This document shows positions 9,228-17,577 of a stretch of DNA of 51,168 nucleotides, piece after piece. How positions within the stretch are numbered: the stretch's first letter is position 1; the number at the start of each line of letters is the position of its first letter. The DNA comes from Sinorhizobium meliloti 4H41 (GTDB taxonomy: Bacteria > Pseudomonadota > Alphaproteobacteria > Rhizobiales > Rhizobiaceae), in contig NZ_AQWP01000020.1 in NCBI RefSeq assembly GCF_000375585.1, forward strand, positions 1 through 51,168, written 5' to 3'. The position numbers and the translations under genes were made by a program. The notes beneath the pieces were generated by a model. That model was not told the origin of the DNA and did not search any database. It was given only the letters and a program-made list of their open reading frames with translations.

Positions 9228-9470
9228 ATGCGATCCTTTGGTGAATATTCAGGAAGCTTCGACGAGGCAATGCGCCATCGGTCTGCGGGTCGGCAAGGTC
9301 GTCGTCGATCGGCGGTCGCGCACCCGCATGGCATGGGGGCGCAAAGACTGCAGCGTGCCGCTCTGGTCCCCGACTGCCAAACTGATCCAAAATTGGAAGC
9401 GCCGGTTGGACTGCGCGGCGCGCAGAACTTCCTGTTTCCGCACCGGGGCGGAACGCTATGGATTTTAAAC
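9228..9470 (+). pseudogene. Remnant of a tyrosine recombinase (integrase)
   Basis: Two frames together give a piece of an XerC/D-type catalytic domain. One reads AIGLRVGKVVVD then GRKDCSVPLWSPTAKLIQNW, matching the segment GKGRKxRxVPLWxxTAxLLxxW. After a frameshift, the other reads LRGAQNFLFPHRGGTLW, matching the LFPNRxGxPLT segment that precedes the HxLRH motif. The catalytic His-x-x-Arg and Tyr box are absent, so the gene is dead. Confidence 0.5.
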
Positions 9471-9749
9471 AAGAGCTGAGCCTGGCTTCGCTATCGCTCG
9501 GGATTTGCCAACGACCGCGACTCATAGCGAGCACGCATGCTGGCGCGCAAGCGCTTGCACCGTCTCGCGAGCTCCTGCACAATGCCACACGTGCCCAAGT
9601 GGCGTCACTGGGGCAGTTAAGCGAGCGCAGATGACCGTCACAAACAGGTGCGTCTTGAAGACTGGCCCATGTCAGCTGTTTTGCCTCCATCGTGTAAATA
9701 GGATACCCATGACGCTTGAGGGGCTGCGCACCGAGAGAGAAGCGAGAAG
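9471..9749. other. Upstream region of the histidine kinase gene
   Basis: No gene recognised. The last bases before 9750 contain a purine-rich GAGAGAAGCGAGAAG that can serve as the ribosome-binding site of the kinase. Confidence 0.3.
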
Positions 9750-10946
9750 ATGGAAGCGGTGAAGGTGCCCAAGCCCGACGTTTCGGCGGTCTACACGGTC
9801 GACCTGAGTGAGCGGCCAGTGCCACGCGGCGATGCCGCGCAGGAGAAGGCCGCACTACTTCAGCTCGCCGGACGCCTGCACGATGCGCCTGGAGAAATGC
9901 TCCCAAAGTTCGTCGAACTCGCCATGGAGCTGACAGGCGCGATTTCCGCGGGTGTCAGCCTGCTCGAACAGACAGAGTCGTTCCCGGTGTTCCGCTGGCA
10001 TAATCTGAAGGGAATTCTGTCGCCGTTCAACGGGGCGACTACTCCCCGCGATTACTCGCCGTGTGGCATTACGCTCGACCGCAGCGCACCAACACTGGCG
10101 ATCCATCCGGAACGCGTCTATAACTGGATACCAGCGGGCTTGTCGCTGCCAGAGGTTTTGCTCGTTCCCCTATATATAGGACGGACGGAGCCACTCGGCA
10201 CCCTTTGGGTCGTCGCCAACAGGATCGGGTATTTCCACCGCGGTCACGGAGCCACGCTGCAGGAGCTTGCCGATTTCATCGGTATAGCACTGAAGGTGGC
10301 CCGATCCGAACAGGAACTCCAGCAGGCGCTTGAACAGCAGGAACTGCTCACCAGAGAGATGAGCCACAGGCTCAAAAACCTTTTCGCCATCGTAGATGGC
10401 ATAATCCGCGTTAGCGCCCGAAGCACGGACAGCAAGGATGATTTAGTCGCGCTGTTGTCTGGCAGGTTGCATGCGCTCGCCGCTGCCCATTCCTTGGTGA
10501 AGCCATCTTTTAGCGACGTCCAAGGGGCGGCCTCCAATCTTGCGGACCTAATAAGCATCGTCATCGCGCCTCACGAGCCTGCGGCAATCCCCGGCAAGAG
10601 CGGGTTCTCTCTTGAAGGCCCTACCATTTTATGCGGCGAGCAATCGGTCAACGGACTTGCGCTAGTCTTCCATGAGCTGGCGACCAATGCGGCCAAATAC
10701 GGGGCGCTGTGCGGCGACAATGGCAGGGTGGACATTGGCTGGCAGATCAACGGCGACGACCTGAGCATCACTTGGAATGAAGTGGGGGAGAGAGAAATAT
10801 CCTCCCCTCCTGCTTCCAAGGGCTTCGGCAGCACGTTGGTGGAGGCGACTGTGATCCGCCAATTCGGCGGTACCCTCAACTATGACTGGCGACCGACCGG
10901 TTTATCAGTGAACATCATCTTGCCATTGTCCCGTCTGGCACAGTAG
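9750..10946 (+). CDS. GAF-domain HWE-family sensor histidine kinase
   Basis: A 398-residue soluble sensor kinase. Residues ~35-185 look like a GAF sensory domain (LPKFVELAMELTGAISAGVS; PLGTLWVVANRIGYF). A short coiled-coil (EQELQQALEQQELLT) leads to the H-box EMSHRLKNLFAIVDGIIRVS, with the phosphoacceptor His at residue 206. The ATPase domain has the N-box LVFHELATNAAKYGAL and the SITWNE signature (WxE) that names the HWE class, common in alphaproteobacteria. No membrane segment and no adjacent response regulator are seen, so it probably acts in the cytoplasm on an unlinked partner such as a single-domain regulator or PhyR-type protein. Confidence 0.88.
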   Translation: MEAVKVPKPDVSAVYTVDLSERPVPRGDAAQEKAALLQLAGRLHDAPGEMLPKFVELAMELTGAISAGVSLLEQTESFPVFRWHNLKGILSPFNGATTPRDYSPCGITLDRSAPTLAIHPERVYNWIPAGLSLPEVLLVPLYIGRTEPLGTLWVVANRIGYFHRGHGATLQELADFIGIALKVARSEQELQQALEQQELLTREMSHRLKNLFAIVDGIIRVSARSTDSKDDLVALLSGRLHALAAAHSLVKPSFSDVQGAASNLADLISIVIAPHEPAAIPGKSGFSLEGPTILCGEQSVNGLALVFHELATNAAKYGALCGDNGRVDIGWQINGDDLSITWNEVGEREISSPPASKGFGSTLVEATVIRQFGGTLNYDWRPTGLSVNIILPLSRLAQ

Positions 10947-11378
10947 CATCGTCCAGCTCTGCGGAACATTGATAGCCGCGGCTATGGTATTGTCAGCGAC
11001 GGCAGCCTTTGCAATTTTTTCAATCGCGCGCGCACTCCGTTCAACACCAATGCGATCGCCCAGGTATCCGCCCTCACCGCCTTTGATGACACCGATCACC
11101 TTAACCGTTCCGTCGAGCTTGCTCTGGCCGAACGCGAGCGGATGAAGAATGAGCTCACGACGATGGGCTACCGGATTGCACCATCGAAATGCAATTTTCT
11201 GTTCTTCGACGCACGCTCAGAGGCACCCCGTATGGCCGAAGCACTGCTCCGGCGAGGCGTCATCGTCAAACCCTGGAAACAACCCGGCTTCGAGACGTAT
11301 ATTCGCGTCAGCATCGGCTCGCCTGCGGAAAACGATCACTTCATCGACGCGTTGAAGAAGGCCGAGGCCGCCGGGTGA
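10947..11378 (+). pseudogene. C-terminal remnant of histidinol-phosphate aminotransferase (HisC-like)
   Basis: Immediately after the kinase stop, an open frame without a start reads RGYGIVSDGSLCNFFNRART, PFNTNAIAQVSALTAFDDTD, and onward to KCNFLFFDARSEA, RGVIVKPWKQPGF and ETYIRVSIGSPAENDHF. This corresponds to the last third of HisC-type class I/II aminotransferases, including the RVRxPFNxN block and the final R-x-S-x-G substrate-binding region. The pyridoxal-phosphate lysine domain is missing. An ATG at 11142 could start a 78-residue product, but it would not be an enzyme. Confidence 0.75.
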
Positions 11379-11822
11379 GGCAGGCGTGAAGCGGAAGGCA
11401 AGCGCAGCTTGTCGTGCGGATAAGTTATTCGAACCTTTATTGGCTTTCGCTCATGCCACATTTCGAGTGCGGGCATTCAACCTCGCTGCCATATCTTCGC
11501 GCGGCCGCGGCGAGTTTTGGCTGGCAGTTCTGATCGCTGCGGCGCGGCGTCATGCCGAGGGGAGGCTTGCCACAGCCTGCACCGCCTAAAATGGCGCGCG
11601 TTTCTGGCCGACCATTTCGGGCAAGTCCGGTCCTTATTTCTAAACGTCGCCGCGACTTTGACGAGCGACAGGTCTGGCCGGACTGGATGCGCAAAACAGA
11701 TCGGGGTGAGCATTTGGATCCCACCTATCGCGGCCGCCCAAACCGATGTATGTCAAATTCGTTAGGTTGTCGTTCAGGAGCGCGATCGCGCTGAAAGACC
11801 GCGGAAACGGGATTGAAACGAA
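11379..11822. other. Intergenic stretch, no gene seen
   Basis: Several overlapping short frames, none with recognisable homology. The region is GC-rich and probably decayed sequence between the HisC remnant and the phosphatase gene. Confidence 0.3.
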
Positions 11823-12407
11823 ATGGATGTCATTTTCACACCGGAGTTGACAGTTTGCGGGATTGAGGAACTGCCGGGCCAGAGCACACGCAACGTCACC
11901 CATGTCCTGTCGCTGATCGATCCCGAATATCCCGAGTTGGACGCCTTCCAGACCTACGGCAAACACCACCGCACCACGCTACGCTTCCACGACATCATTG
12001 CGGAGGCGCCTGGGCGGGTGATGCCTCATCCGGACCACGTGGCAGAGATCCTTCGCTTTGGATTGGATTTTCAGTCAAGGCAGGATGCAAATGGCTCAAG
12101 CCATCTGCTCGTCCATTGCCATATGGGCGTGTCGCGCTCGACGGCCGCCATGCTGTCACTGATGGCGCAGGCGAACCCAGATGAGTCTGCCGAGGACCTG
12201 TTTGCCCGTTTGATCGTAATCCGGCCGCAAGCATGGCCAAATTCGCAGATGATCCGTTTCGCCGACGAGCAACTTGGACGCAAAGGCGACCTGACAGCAG
12301 CGCTCGGCCGCCATTATGGCCGGCAAATCAAAAGCCGGCCGCAGTTCACCGAGTGGATGACAACGCTGGGTCGACAGGCCGAGTTGCAAATGGCGGTTCT
12401 GAACTGA
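11823..12407 (+). CDS. Protein tyrosine phosphatase-like protein
   Basis: A 194-residue cytoplasmic protein with the Cys-x5-Arg phosphatase loop HCHMGVSRST: nucleophile Cys99 and Arg105. The upstream THVLSLIDPEYPELDAF and LRFHDIIAEAPG segments, the latter carrying a possible general-acid Asp, fit the dual-specificity/tyrosine phosphatase fold. Such proteins occur in rhizobia as short tyrosine phosphatase-like proteins, and the substrate is unknown. No ribosome-binding site stands out before the ATG. It stands alone between two stretches without genes. Confidence 0.75.
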   Translation: MDVIFTPELTVCGIEELPGQSTRNVTHVLSLIDPEYPELDAFQTYGKHHRTTLRFHDIIAEAPGRVMPHPDHVAEILRFGLDFQSRQDANGSSHLLVHCHMGVSRSTAAMLSLMAQANPDESAEDLFARLIVIRPQAWPNSQMIRFADEQLGRKGDLTAALGRHYGRQIKSRPQFTEWMTTLGRQAELQMAVLN

Positions 12408-12551
12408 CAGCACATGCGGGGCCACTGGGAACAGTTAGGAAAGAGCTTTGCTGCGGTTTGGCGGTGTTTCGTGAGATACTGCTGGATAATGCCAAGCCGC
12501 TTGTTGAGTACTACGACGCAGCTACGCGGGGGGGTGCGCTTCAATGCTTGG

Positions 12552-12838
12552 CTATCTTGCCTCATAGAGCCTGGCGTGGAACGACGAAACCGAGCTCCAG
12601 CCTGTTTGCGAGAGCAGTGAACCTGCCCCTCCCCTGAAGCACCGTGATGACCTGGGATGCAGCAGCTGGCCCGCCAGGGCCATGGAAGGTGAAATGAGCG
12701 TACCAGGCGCAGACGCTTCAGCGTCGAAGCCCGTTCGCGCGCAACTTGACCGGTTAACAGCGCAGCCGCAGGAGGCTTAGCATAGCGCCCCCCGAAGGGC
12801 GGAAGCCGGGACCGACTGCGCCCGGCAAGTTGCTCCGT
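12552..12838 (+). repeat. ~285-bp hairpin-rich dispersed repeat, copy 1
   Basis: This stretch is nearly identical to 23741-24024 in the same orientation, differing by scattered substitutions and a 3-bp length change. It contains several hairpins: TGGCCC-GCCA-GGGCCA, GACGC-TTCA-GCGTC, a CCGCCC-GAA-GGGCGG type stem (one mismatch in this copy) and GCCGGG-N10-CCCGGC near the right end. I recognise no insertion-sequence family. An open minus-strand frame is shared by both copies, but the clustered stems suggest a structured RNA or an REP-like element instead. Confidence 0.8.
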
Positions 12839-13208
12839 CTCCTCCGAGCTCATTGGCTGGGCTTTGCGTTCAATAGGGCGCTGTGAAATAGCCGTGAACA
12901 GGACGTGAGCATGGCCAAACCCACCCATGGATGGCCATGACCGAGAGGCCAATCGTGGCTTGCCGAGCGCACCAACGCCGTTGATTGGCAGATAGGCAGC
13001 AAGGCCCGCCTTTACCGACGCAAAGAAGTTCTGTGTCAGACGTGAACCTTGGATCCCGGTTAACACAGTCGTGATGCGGAGCCGTCCTGATCTTTCTCGG
13101 GAAGGAATGACCAGGCACGAGCCCCGATCTTCACGAACAACTGTCCGCCTTCCCGATCTTCGGGAGGCATTGCCTCGAATTGCTCACATTCGAAACTGCT
13201 AATAATGC
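12839..13208. other. Intergenic stretch, no gene seen
   Basis: No recognisable coding frame on either strand. It follows the right end of repeat copy 1. Confidence 0.3.
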
Positions 13209-13343
13209 ATGGACAAAGCCGGCGTCGCCTTCCTCGTACTCATCTGCATCCTCGTCGCTCTCGTGGTGAGCATCCTGGGATTCGTCCCAGAAGAGGTGCC
13301 AACCGATGTACCGGAGGTGACCCCTCCGACGCCCCCGAGATGA
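13209..13343 (+). CDS. Possible small membrane peptide (44 aa)
   Basis: An ATG at 13209 opens a 44-codon frame. It starts MDKAG, has one strongly hydrophobic helix (VAFLVLICILVALVVSILGF), and ends in an acidic proline-rich tail (VPEEVPTDVPEVTPPTPPR). This layout, a single N-terminal transmembrane helix with a P/E-rich outer tail, is typical of real small membrane proteins in rhizobia. No strong ribosome-binding site precedes it and I know no homologue, so the call is tentative. Confidence 0.35.
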   Translation: MDKAGVAFLVLICILVALVVSILGFVPEEVPTDVPEVTPPTPPR

Positions 13344-13500
13344 ACTAGCTTTCAGGGATGCATGGATCACTCCACTTTGGCGGTTACTCCGGCGGGAGAC
13401 GGATAAATTTGGCCACTTGATTTGACTAAACTCGTGCGCGAACGTCCTATTCTAGTCACCATCGGTGGCTGCTACAACTGTCGAACGGGAGGAGCTTGCA

Positions 13501-13869
13501 ATGCGTATCCTATTGATCCCCGCCGTGATGCTTATCGGCTCGTTTGGAACTGTTGCTGTCGCAGCCGAAGGCGACGAGGCGTTCGCTACGGCTGACAAGG
13601 AACTGAATTCGACGTTCAAGGACATCGAGGCACGCATTGGCGACGACGCAGGCACGAAAAAGCTGCTTGTCTCCGCCCAAAAGGCGTGGATTTCCTTCCG
13701 CGACAACGAGTGTGCATTTCAGACATCAGCCAGTGCGGACGGTAGCGCCTACCCTATGCTCGTTGCTGCCTGCAGAACCGAACTGACGACAGATAGAACG
13801 AAGGCGCTGAAGGCTTACCTCAATTGCCAGGAAGGCGATCTTTCCTGCCCGGTACCGTCCGGGCAATAA
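13501..13869 (+). CDS. LprI-like lysozyme inhibitor family protein (DUF1311)
   Basis: A 122-residue exported protein. The ATG at 13501 has a GGGAGGAG ribosome-binding site and opens a clean signal peptide (RILLIPAVMLIGSFG, cleavage near AVAAEG). The mature part has the DUF1311/LprI pattern: a helical start (LNSTFKDIEARIGDD), AQKAWISFRDNECAF, and conserved cysteines in NECAF, AACRTEL, LNCQ and DLSC that would form disulfides in the periplasm. LprI of mycobacteria inhibits lysozyme; that role here is only by family resemblance. Confidence 0.82.
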   Translation: MRILLIPAVMLIGSFGTVAVAAEGDEAFATADKELNSTFKDIEARIGDDAGTKKLLVSAQKAWISFRDNECAFQTSASADGSAYPMLVAACRTELTTDRTKALKAYLNCQEGDLSCPVPSGQ

Positions 13870-14483
13870 CGTTTAATAGGCGACGACCCTACGGCATAGT
13901 CGGCGGTCATTGGGTGGTTGCGCGTGAGCGTTTGTAAGCGCGCAATCGAACCCGGTCTTTCGTGGTTATGAGCCACGCGGCTTACCAGTTGCCCTGCCTG
14001 CGTTTGAAATTCGGCAATATGCGGCTACGGCGGGAGGTGGTGAACTCCTCCTCAGGGGCCCGGCGAGTGTTCCTCTAATCGAGGTCCGCGATCACAACAC
14101 CCTGCAAATCACCTATGATTGCAAAGAGCCTGGACTAAGCGACGCTATCGACTGTTCAAGCGGAACTTCGACGCGAGACAAGCCCTGAAAGCGTTTCCAC
14201 AAGGGTCGTACCTGCTGGTGACGTCGAGAACGGTCGCGAGCATGCCACCGAGCCGGTGCGACGGCGGGATCGTCAGGGTCCCGCGCATAATATTGATGGA
14301 GCTCGTGCCACCTGCTCCCTGGTGTAATGAGGAAGCGCCATCGCGTAGACCGGCAGAGCCCGCCCAAAACCTTCGGGGCAGTCTCTTCCGTGGAACGTCA
14401 AGCAAATCATGCCTTTTGGTCACGCTCGATCGCTGAACGAAGTAGTGGCAGCCGTCAGACGAGCTCTGCCGTCTTCCAACCCG
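13870..14483. other. Intergenic stretch with a tRNA-like relic
   Basis: No protein gene recognised. The left part holds the tRNA-Met-like relic described separately. The right part (14100-14480) has only short overlapping frames, and I see no terminator for lsrG there. Confidence 0.3.
13939..14013 (-). other. Decayed tRNA-Met(CAT)-like sequence
   Basis: The minus strand shows a perfect 5-bp anticodon stem (CGTGG/CCACG) with a 7-base loop CTCATAA, so anticodon CAT at 13968-13970. A D-arm-like GGC-AACTGGTAA-GCC lies on its 5' side and a GGTTCGA T-loop sequence on its 3' side. The T stem and acceptor stem do not pair, so it is not a functional tRNA as read. It may be a degraded gene or an old attachment-site copy. 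Confidence 0.3.
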
Positions 14484-14798
14484 TTAGGCTTGGCCCGCGC
14501 CGAGAAAATCGGCCATCTCGACATTATAAAAGGTCTTGGTTCGTGGGCCGGCGAGGATCGGGTCGATCCGGCGCACGCATTCCTGGTAGTGTTCGGTTTT
14601 GCGGTGCGCGTCCAGCGCCTCGGGCGACTTGAAGACTTCATAGATGACGAAGCTGTGGTCGTCGTCCGGATTGCGCAGGACATCAAAGCGCAGGTTACCG
14701 GGCTCCTGGCGCGTGCCTTCGTAGTTTATGCGGAACGCCTCCAGAAACTCTGGGACGTGGCCTTGCTTGACGTTGATGCTGACCATTTGGATGAGCAT
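14484..14798 (-). CDS. lsrG: LsrG-like (4S)-4-hydroxy-5-phosphonooxypentane-2,3-dione isomerase
   Basis: A 104-residue ABM-fold protein. In enteric bacteria LsrG isomerises phosphorylated AI-2 (P-DPD), the step that clears the inducer of the lsr operon. Typical segments are MVSINVKQGHVPEFLEAF, the RQEPGNLRFDVLRNPDD block, FVIYEVFKSPEALDAHRKT and HYQECVRRIDPILAG. It is the last gene of the leftward lsrR-lsrK-lsrG unit and begins 39 bases after lsrK. Its place beside a clear LsrK makes the LsrG assignment stronger than the ABM domain alone would. Confidence 0.88.
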   Translation of the reverse strand: MLIQMVSINVKQGHVPEFLEAFRINYEGTRQEPGNLRFDVLRNPDDDHSFVIYEVFKSPEALDAHRKTEHYQECVRRIDPILAGPRTKTFYNVEMADFLGAGQA

Positions 14799-14837
14799 GT
14801 CGTAATTCCTGCTGTGTTGATGACAGATCTACAAAAG

Positions 14838-16400
14838 TCAGAGGCCTGGTGCCTTCCACATGGCCATGGTGACGCCCTCATCCACGAGCTGTCGCTGCAG
14901 CGCGTAGGCACGTGCCCAGCGCTCGCCCGCTGCGTCGTAGATAGCCTTATGCTCGAAACTCGGCTCGAAACGCTTGTCCCAGCGCACCCAGCTTGCCGCC
15001 GCCTCTACGAAGTTGCGGCGCAGGCCGATGCCGATTGCCGCCGCCGCAGCGCAGCCAAGCGCCGTCGCCTCTTTGACCACGGGCGTGACGACCGGAAGAC
15101 CGGTGGCATTCGCAAGGATCTGCGACCAGTGGGCTGATTTCGACGCGCCGGCCGCAAAGACGATCTTGTCCGGCGCATTGCCGGAAAGTTTGAAGATAGC
15201 CGAAAGGTTGCGGGCCGCGACAATCGCCGCGTTCTCCTGAAGGGCGCGAAAGATCGCCGCTTTGCCCGATTTTTCCGGGTCGATGGAAAGGTTCAGAAGC
15301 GACGGCGCGGCGTGATACCAGTTGCCATAGTGCATGACGTCGGAGAAGACCGGAATGATGCCGTAGGCGCCGACTGGCACGCCGGCTGCTTTCTCCTCCA
15401 GGAGCCTGTAGGCATCGCCGCCCGGTCCGGCCGCCGCGAGCTCTTCCGCGCCGAAACTGTCGCGGAACCAGCGCATAACGATGCCGACGAAGAAGCTGAT
15501 CGCCTCGACCTGGTTGAGGCCGTTGACGACATGCGGATTGATGCGCAGGTCCATAGACGGATCGGAGGCGGACGGGCTGACATTCACCACCTGCTGCCAG
15601 AAAGTGCCCCCAAGCACGGCGCAGTCACCTTCATTCACGACACCGATTGCCGCTGCCCCGATCTGGCAGTCGCCACCGCCCATGATCACAGGCGTGCCCG
15701 CGGCAATGCCCGTCTCACTAGCCGCCTTTTCGGTGACGCGGCCGATCGCCGTGCCCGGCTCGACGCTTTCCGGGAAGATATCGTCGCGCATGCCGGCCTT
15801 GCTCAGCGCCTCAGGCATCCAATCGCGTTTCGTCAGGCTGTAAAGACCGGTCGTCCCGGCGTTGGATGGATCGCTCGCGATAACGCCGGAGAGACGCGCC
15901 AGAATCCAGTCGGACAGCATGCTAATCCTGTGGATGCGGTCATAAACGTCCGGTAGGTTGCGCTTCAGCCAGAGCAGGCGCGGCAGGGCGCCGAGCGCGA
16001 AGGTCTGCCCGCTCTCGGTATAAAGCGCCCGCTCCAGATCGGCAAAATCGCGCTTCAGGTCGCGCACCTCGCTCACGGCGCGGCTGTCGACGTTGGCGCA
16101 GGCCCAGATTTCCCGGCCACTGCCGTCATAGGCGACGATCGCCTCGCGCATGCTGGTGGCACTGACTGCCCGGATATCGGCGGGTGCAATGCGGGCTTCG
16201 GCGATCGCCTGTCGAATGGCGCGCGATAGCAGCGACCAGTTGCCCTCCACATCGAAGTCCATCGAGCCCGGAAAGCGCGGATCGGCCCGGTGCCACCATT
16301 CGTGTTGGGCGCTGGCGATCTGATTGCCGTTTTCGTCGAAGATCACCGCGCGGCCGCTGCCGGTGCCGGCATCGACGGCCAGCAGATAGGAAGTCGTCAT
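14838..16400 (-). CDS. lsrK: Autoinducer-2 kinase LsrK (FGGY family)
   Basis: A 520-residue carbohydrate kinase that phosphorylates imported AI-2 (DPD) at C5. From memory of E. coli LsrK, the resemblance runs end to end: LAVDAGTGSGRAVIFDENGN, VSATSMREAIV, IWACANVDSRA, ASDPSNAGTTGLYSL, GGGDCQIGAAAIGVV, VLGGTFWQQVVN, RINPHVVNGLNQVE, TPVVKEATALGCA, and even the terminal WKAPGL. The FGGY ATPase motifs are present and length is normal. It starts 4 bases after the lsrR stop, so the two are cotranscribed. Phospho-AI-2 made here would relieve LsrR repression. Confidence 0.95.
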   Translation of the reverse strand: MTTSYLLAVDAGTGSGRAVIFDENGNQIASAQHEWWHRADPRFPGSMDFDVEGNWSLLSRAIRQAIAEARIAPADIRAVSATSMREAIVAYDGSGREIWACANVDSRAVSEVRDLKRDFADLERALYTESGQTFALGALPRLLWLKRNLPDVYDRIHRISMLSDWILARLSGVIASDPSNAGTTGLYSLTKRDWMPEALSKAGMRDDIFPESVEPGTAIGRVTEKAASETGIAAGTPVIMGGGDCQIGAAAIGVVNEGDCAVLGGTFWQQVVNVSPSASDPSMDLRINPHVVNGLNQVEAISFFVGIVMRWFRDSFGAEELAAAGPGGDAYRLLEEKAAGVPVGAYGIIPVFSDVMHYGNWYHAAPSLLNLSIDPEKSGKAAIFRALQENAAIVAARNLSAIFKLSGNAPDKIVFAAGASKSAHWSQILANATGLPVVTPVVKEATALGCAAAAAIGIGLRRNFVEAAASWVRWDKRFEPSFEHKAIYDAAGERWARAYALQRQLVDEGVTMAMWKAPGL

Positions 16401-16404
16401 GGTC

Positions 16405-17352
16405 TCAGTCCTCGATCTCGATGAGGCCGTTCGCGGTCGTCTCGTCGGTTATGAGAATGCCGACGAACTTTCCACGAAGCGCTGCATGGATGGCCTGTAC
16501 CTTATGGATGCCACCCGCCGCCGCCACGACCTTCTCCGCGCGCGACAGCGCCGCGAGCTTCACGCCGATCACTCGATCGTGCAGCGGCAACTCGAGTGGC
16601 TCTCCGCATTCGTTGTAGAATTGGCAGAGGATATCGCCGACGGCGCCCTTGCGGCGCAGCGGCTCCACCTCGTCGGGGCTCACATAGCCGGAACGCACGA
16701 CAGTGGAGATGGCCGAAAGTTCGCCGATGCCAACGAGCTGGTAACTCGCGTTGAGCGCCATTTCGAGCAAGTTGGCGACGGCGGGTTCGGATGAGAGGTT
16801 GCGCGCGACATCCGGGTCGCGCACGACGAGCGGCGCCGGTACGAGATGAACGCTGCTGCCCCAGTTGGCCGTTCGCATGCCGTCAACATAGGTGCCGACG
16901 CCGCCGGTCAGGCTGACGAGGCCGATATTGCGCTCGTTGGCGAGATGGCCGAGCCGCTGGATGGTGTTGCTCACGGTCGCGCCCCAACCGACCGCGAGAA
17001 GGTCGTCCGGCTGAAGCCGTTGCATGAGAAACTGCGCGGCCGCCTGACCAAGCCGGTCACTCGGATCCTGATTGGGAAGCTGCGGCACCACGTAGGCTTC
17101 CAACAGCCCGTAGCGCTCCTTGATCTGCCGCTCGAGCGCCAGGCACCCCTGATATCGCGAGTTTATACGCACCTGGATAATGCCGGAGCGCCGGCCGCTC
17201 TCCAAAAGACGCGACACCTTGATGCGCGACATGTTGAGTTTTTCGCCGATCTCATTCTGCGTCAGACCGTCGTTGTAGTAATACCAGGCGATACGGGTGA
17301 GGATCTCCTCGTCCGTATCGGCATAGCTCCATTCCCCGTTGTCCGACGCCAT
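16405..17352 (-). CDS. lsrR: LsrR, SorC-family repressor of the AI-2 uptake locus
   Basis: A 315-residue regulator with an N-terminal helix-turn-helix (TRIAWYYYNDGLTQNEIGEK, LNMSRIKVSRLL) and a C-terminal SorC sugar-phosphate-binding domain (LLAVGWGATVSNTIQRL; LVSLTGGVGTYVDGM; GDILCQFYNECGEPLE; GGIHKVQAIHAALRG). In enteric bacteria LsrR represses both directions of the locus until phospho-AI-2 binds. The ATG at 17352 follows a GAAGGAG ribosome-binding site; a longer upstream opening would put a promoter inside the gene. It is divergent from lsrA and first in its own operon with lsrK and lsrG. Confidence 0.92.
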   Translation of the reverse strand: MASDNGEWSYADTDEEILTRIAWYYYNDGLTQNEIGEKLNMSRIKVSRLLESGRRSGIIQVRINSRYQGCLALERQIKERYGLLEAYVVPQLPNQDPSDRLGQAAAQFLMQRLQPDDLLAVGWGATVSNTIQRLGHLANERNIGLVSLTGGVGTYVDGMRTANWGSSVHLVPAPLVVRDPDVARNLSSEPAVANLLEMALNASYQLVGIGELSAISTVVRSGYVSPDEVEPLRRKGAVGDILCQFYNECGEPLELPLHDRVIGVKLAALSRAEKVVAAAGGIHKVQAIHAALRGKFVGILITDETTANGLIEIED

Positions 17353-17386
17353 GTAAGCGGCTCCTTCGGTCGATCTCTGATCATTT

Positions 17387-17415
17387 GAATAGCAATAAAA
17401 CTTTTGATACGTCAA
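17387..17415 (-). promoter_or_regulatory. Candidate promoter of lsrR-lsrK-lsrG
   Basis: On the minus strand TTGACG (17415-17410) and CTATTC (17392-17387) are separated by 17 bases, upstream of the lsrR start at 17352. The -10 box is weak; the assignment rests on spacing and position only. Confidence 0.4.
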
Positions 17416-17530
17416 CGCATCAGGGCCGCGAAAAATTCTTCTTATCTGCAATCTATTGATTCCGACGAGATTTCTGCAGGATTTGCCGGCGCGTCGGCCA
17501 CCTACATGCGCTCATCATGTGGCGGGCATA

Positions 17531-17560
17531 TTGACGACCACCGAGCCATGTGATCACATG
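17531..17560 (+). promoter_or_regulatory. lsrA promoter region with a 14-bp perfect palindrome (candidate operator)
   Basis: CATGTGATCACATG at 17547-17560 is a perfect palindrome ending 17 bases before the lsrA start. A TTGACG at 17531-17536, followed after 17 bases by TCACAT, would place the palindrome over the -10 region, ideal for repression. LsrR is the obvious candidate; the GTGATCAC core could also suit a CRP-like protein. Confidence 0.5.
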
Positions 17561-17577
17561 ACTTAGGCAGGTTACAT

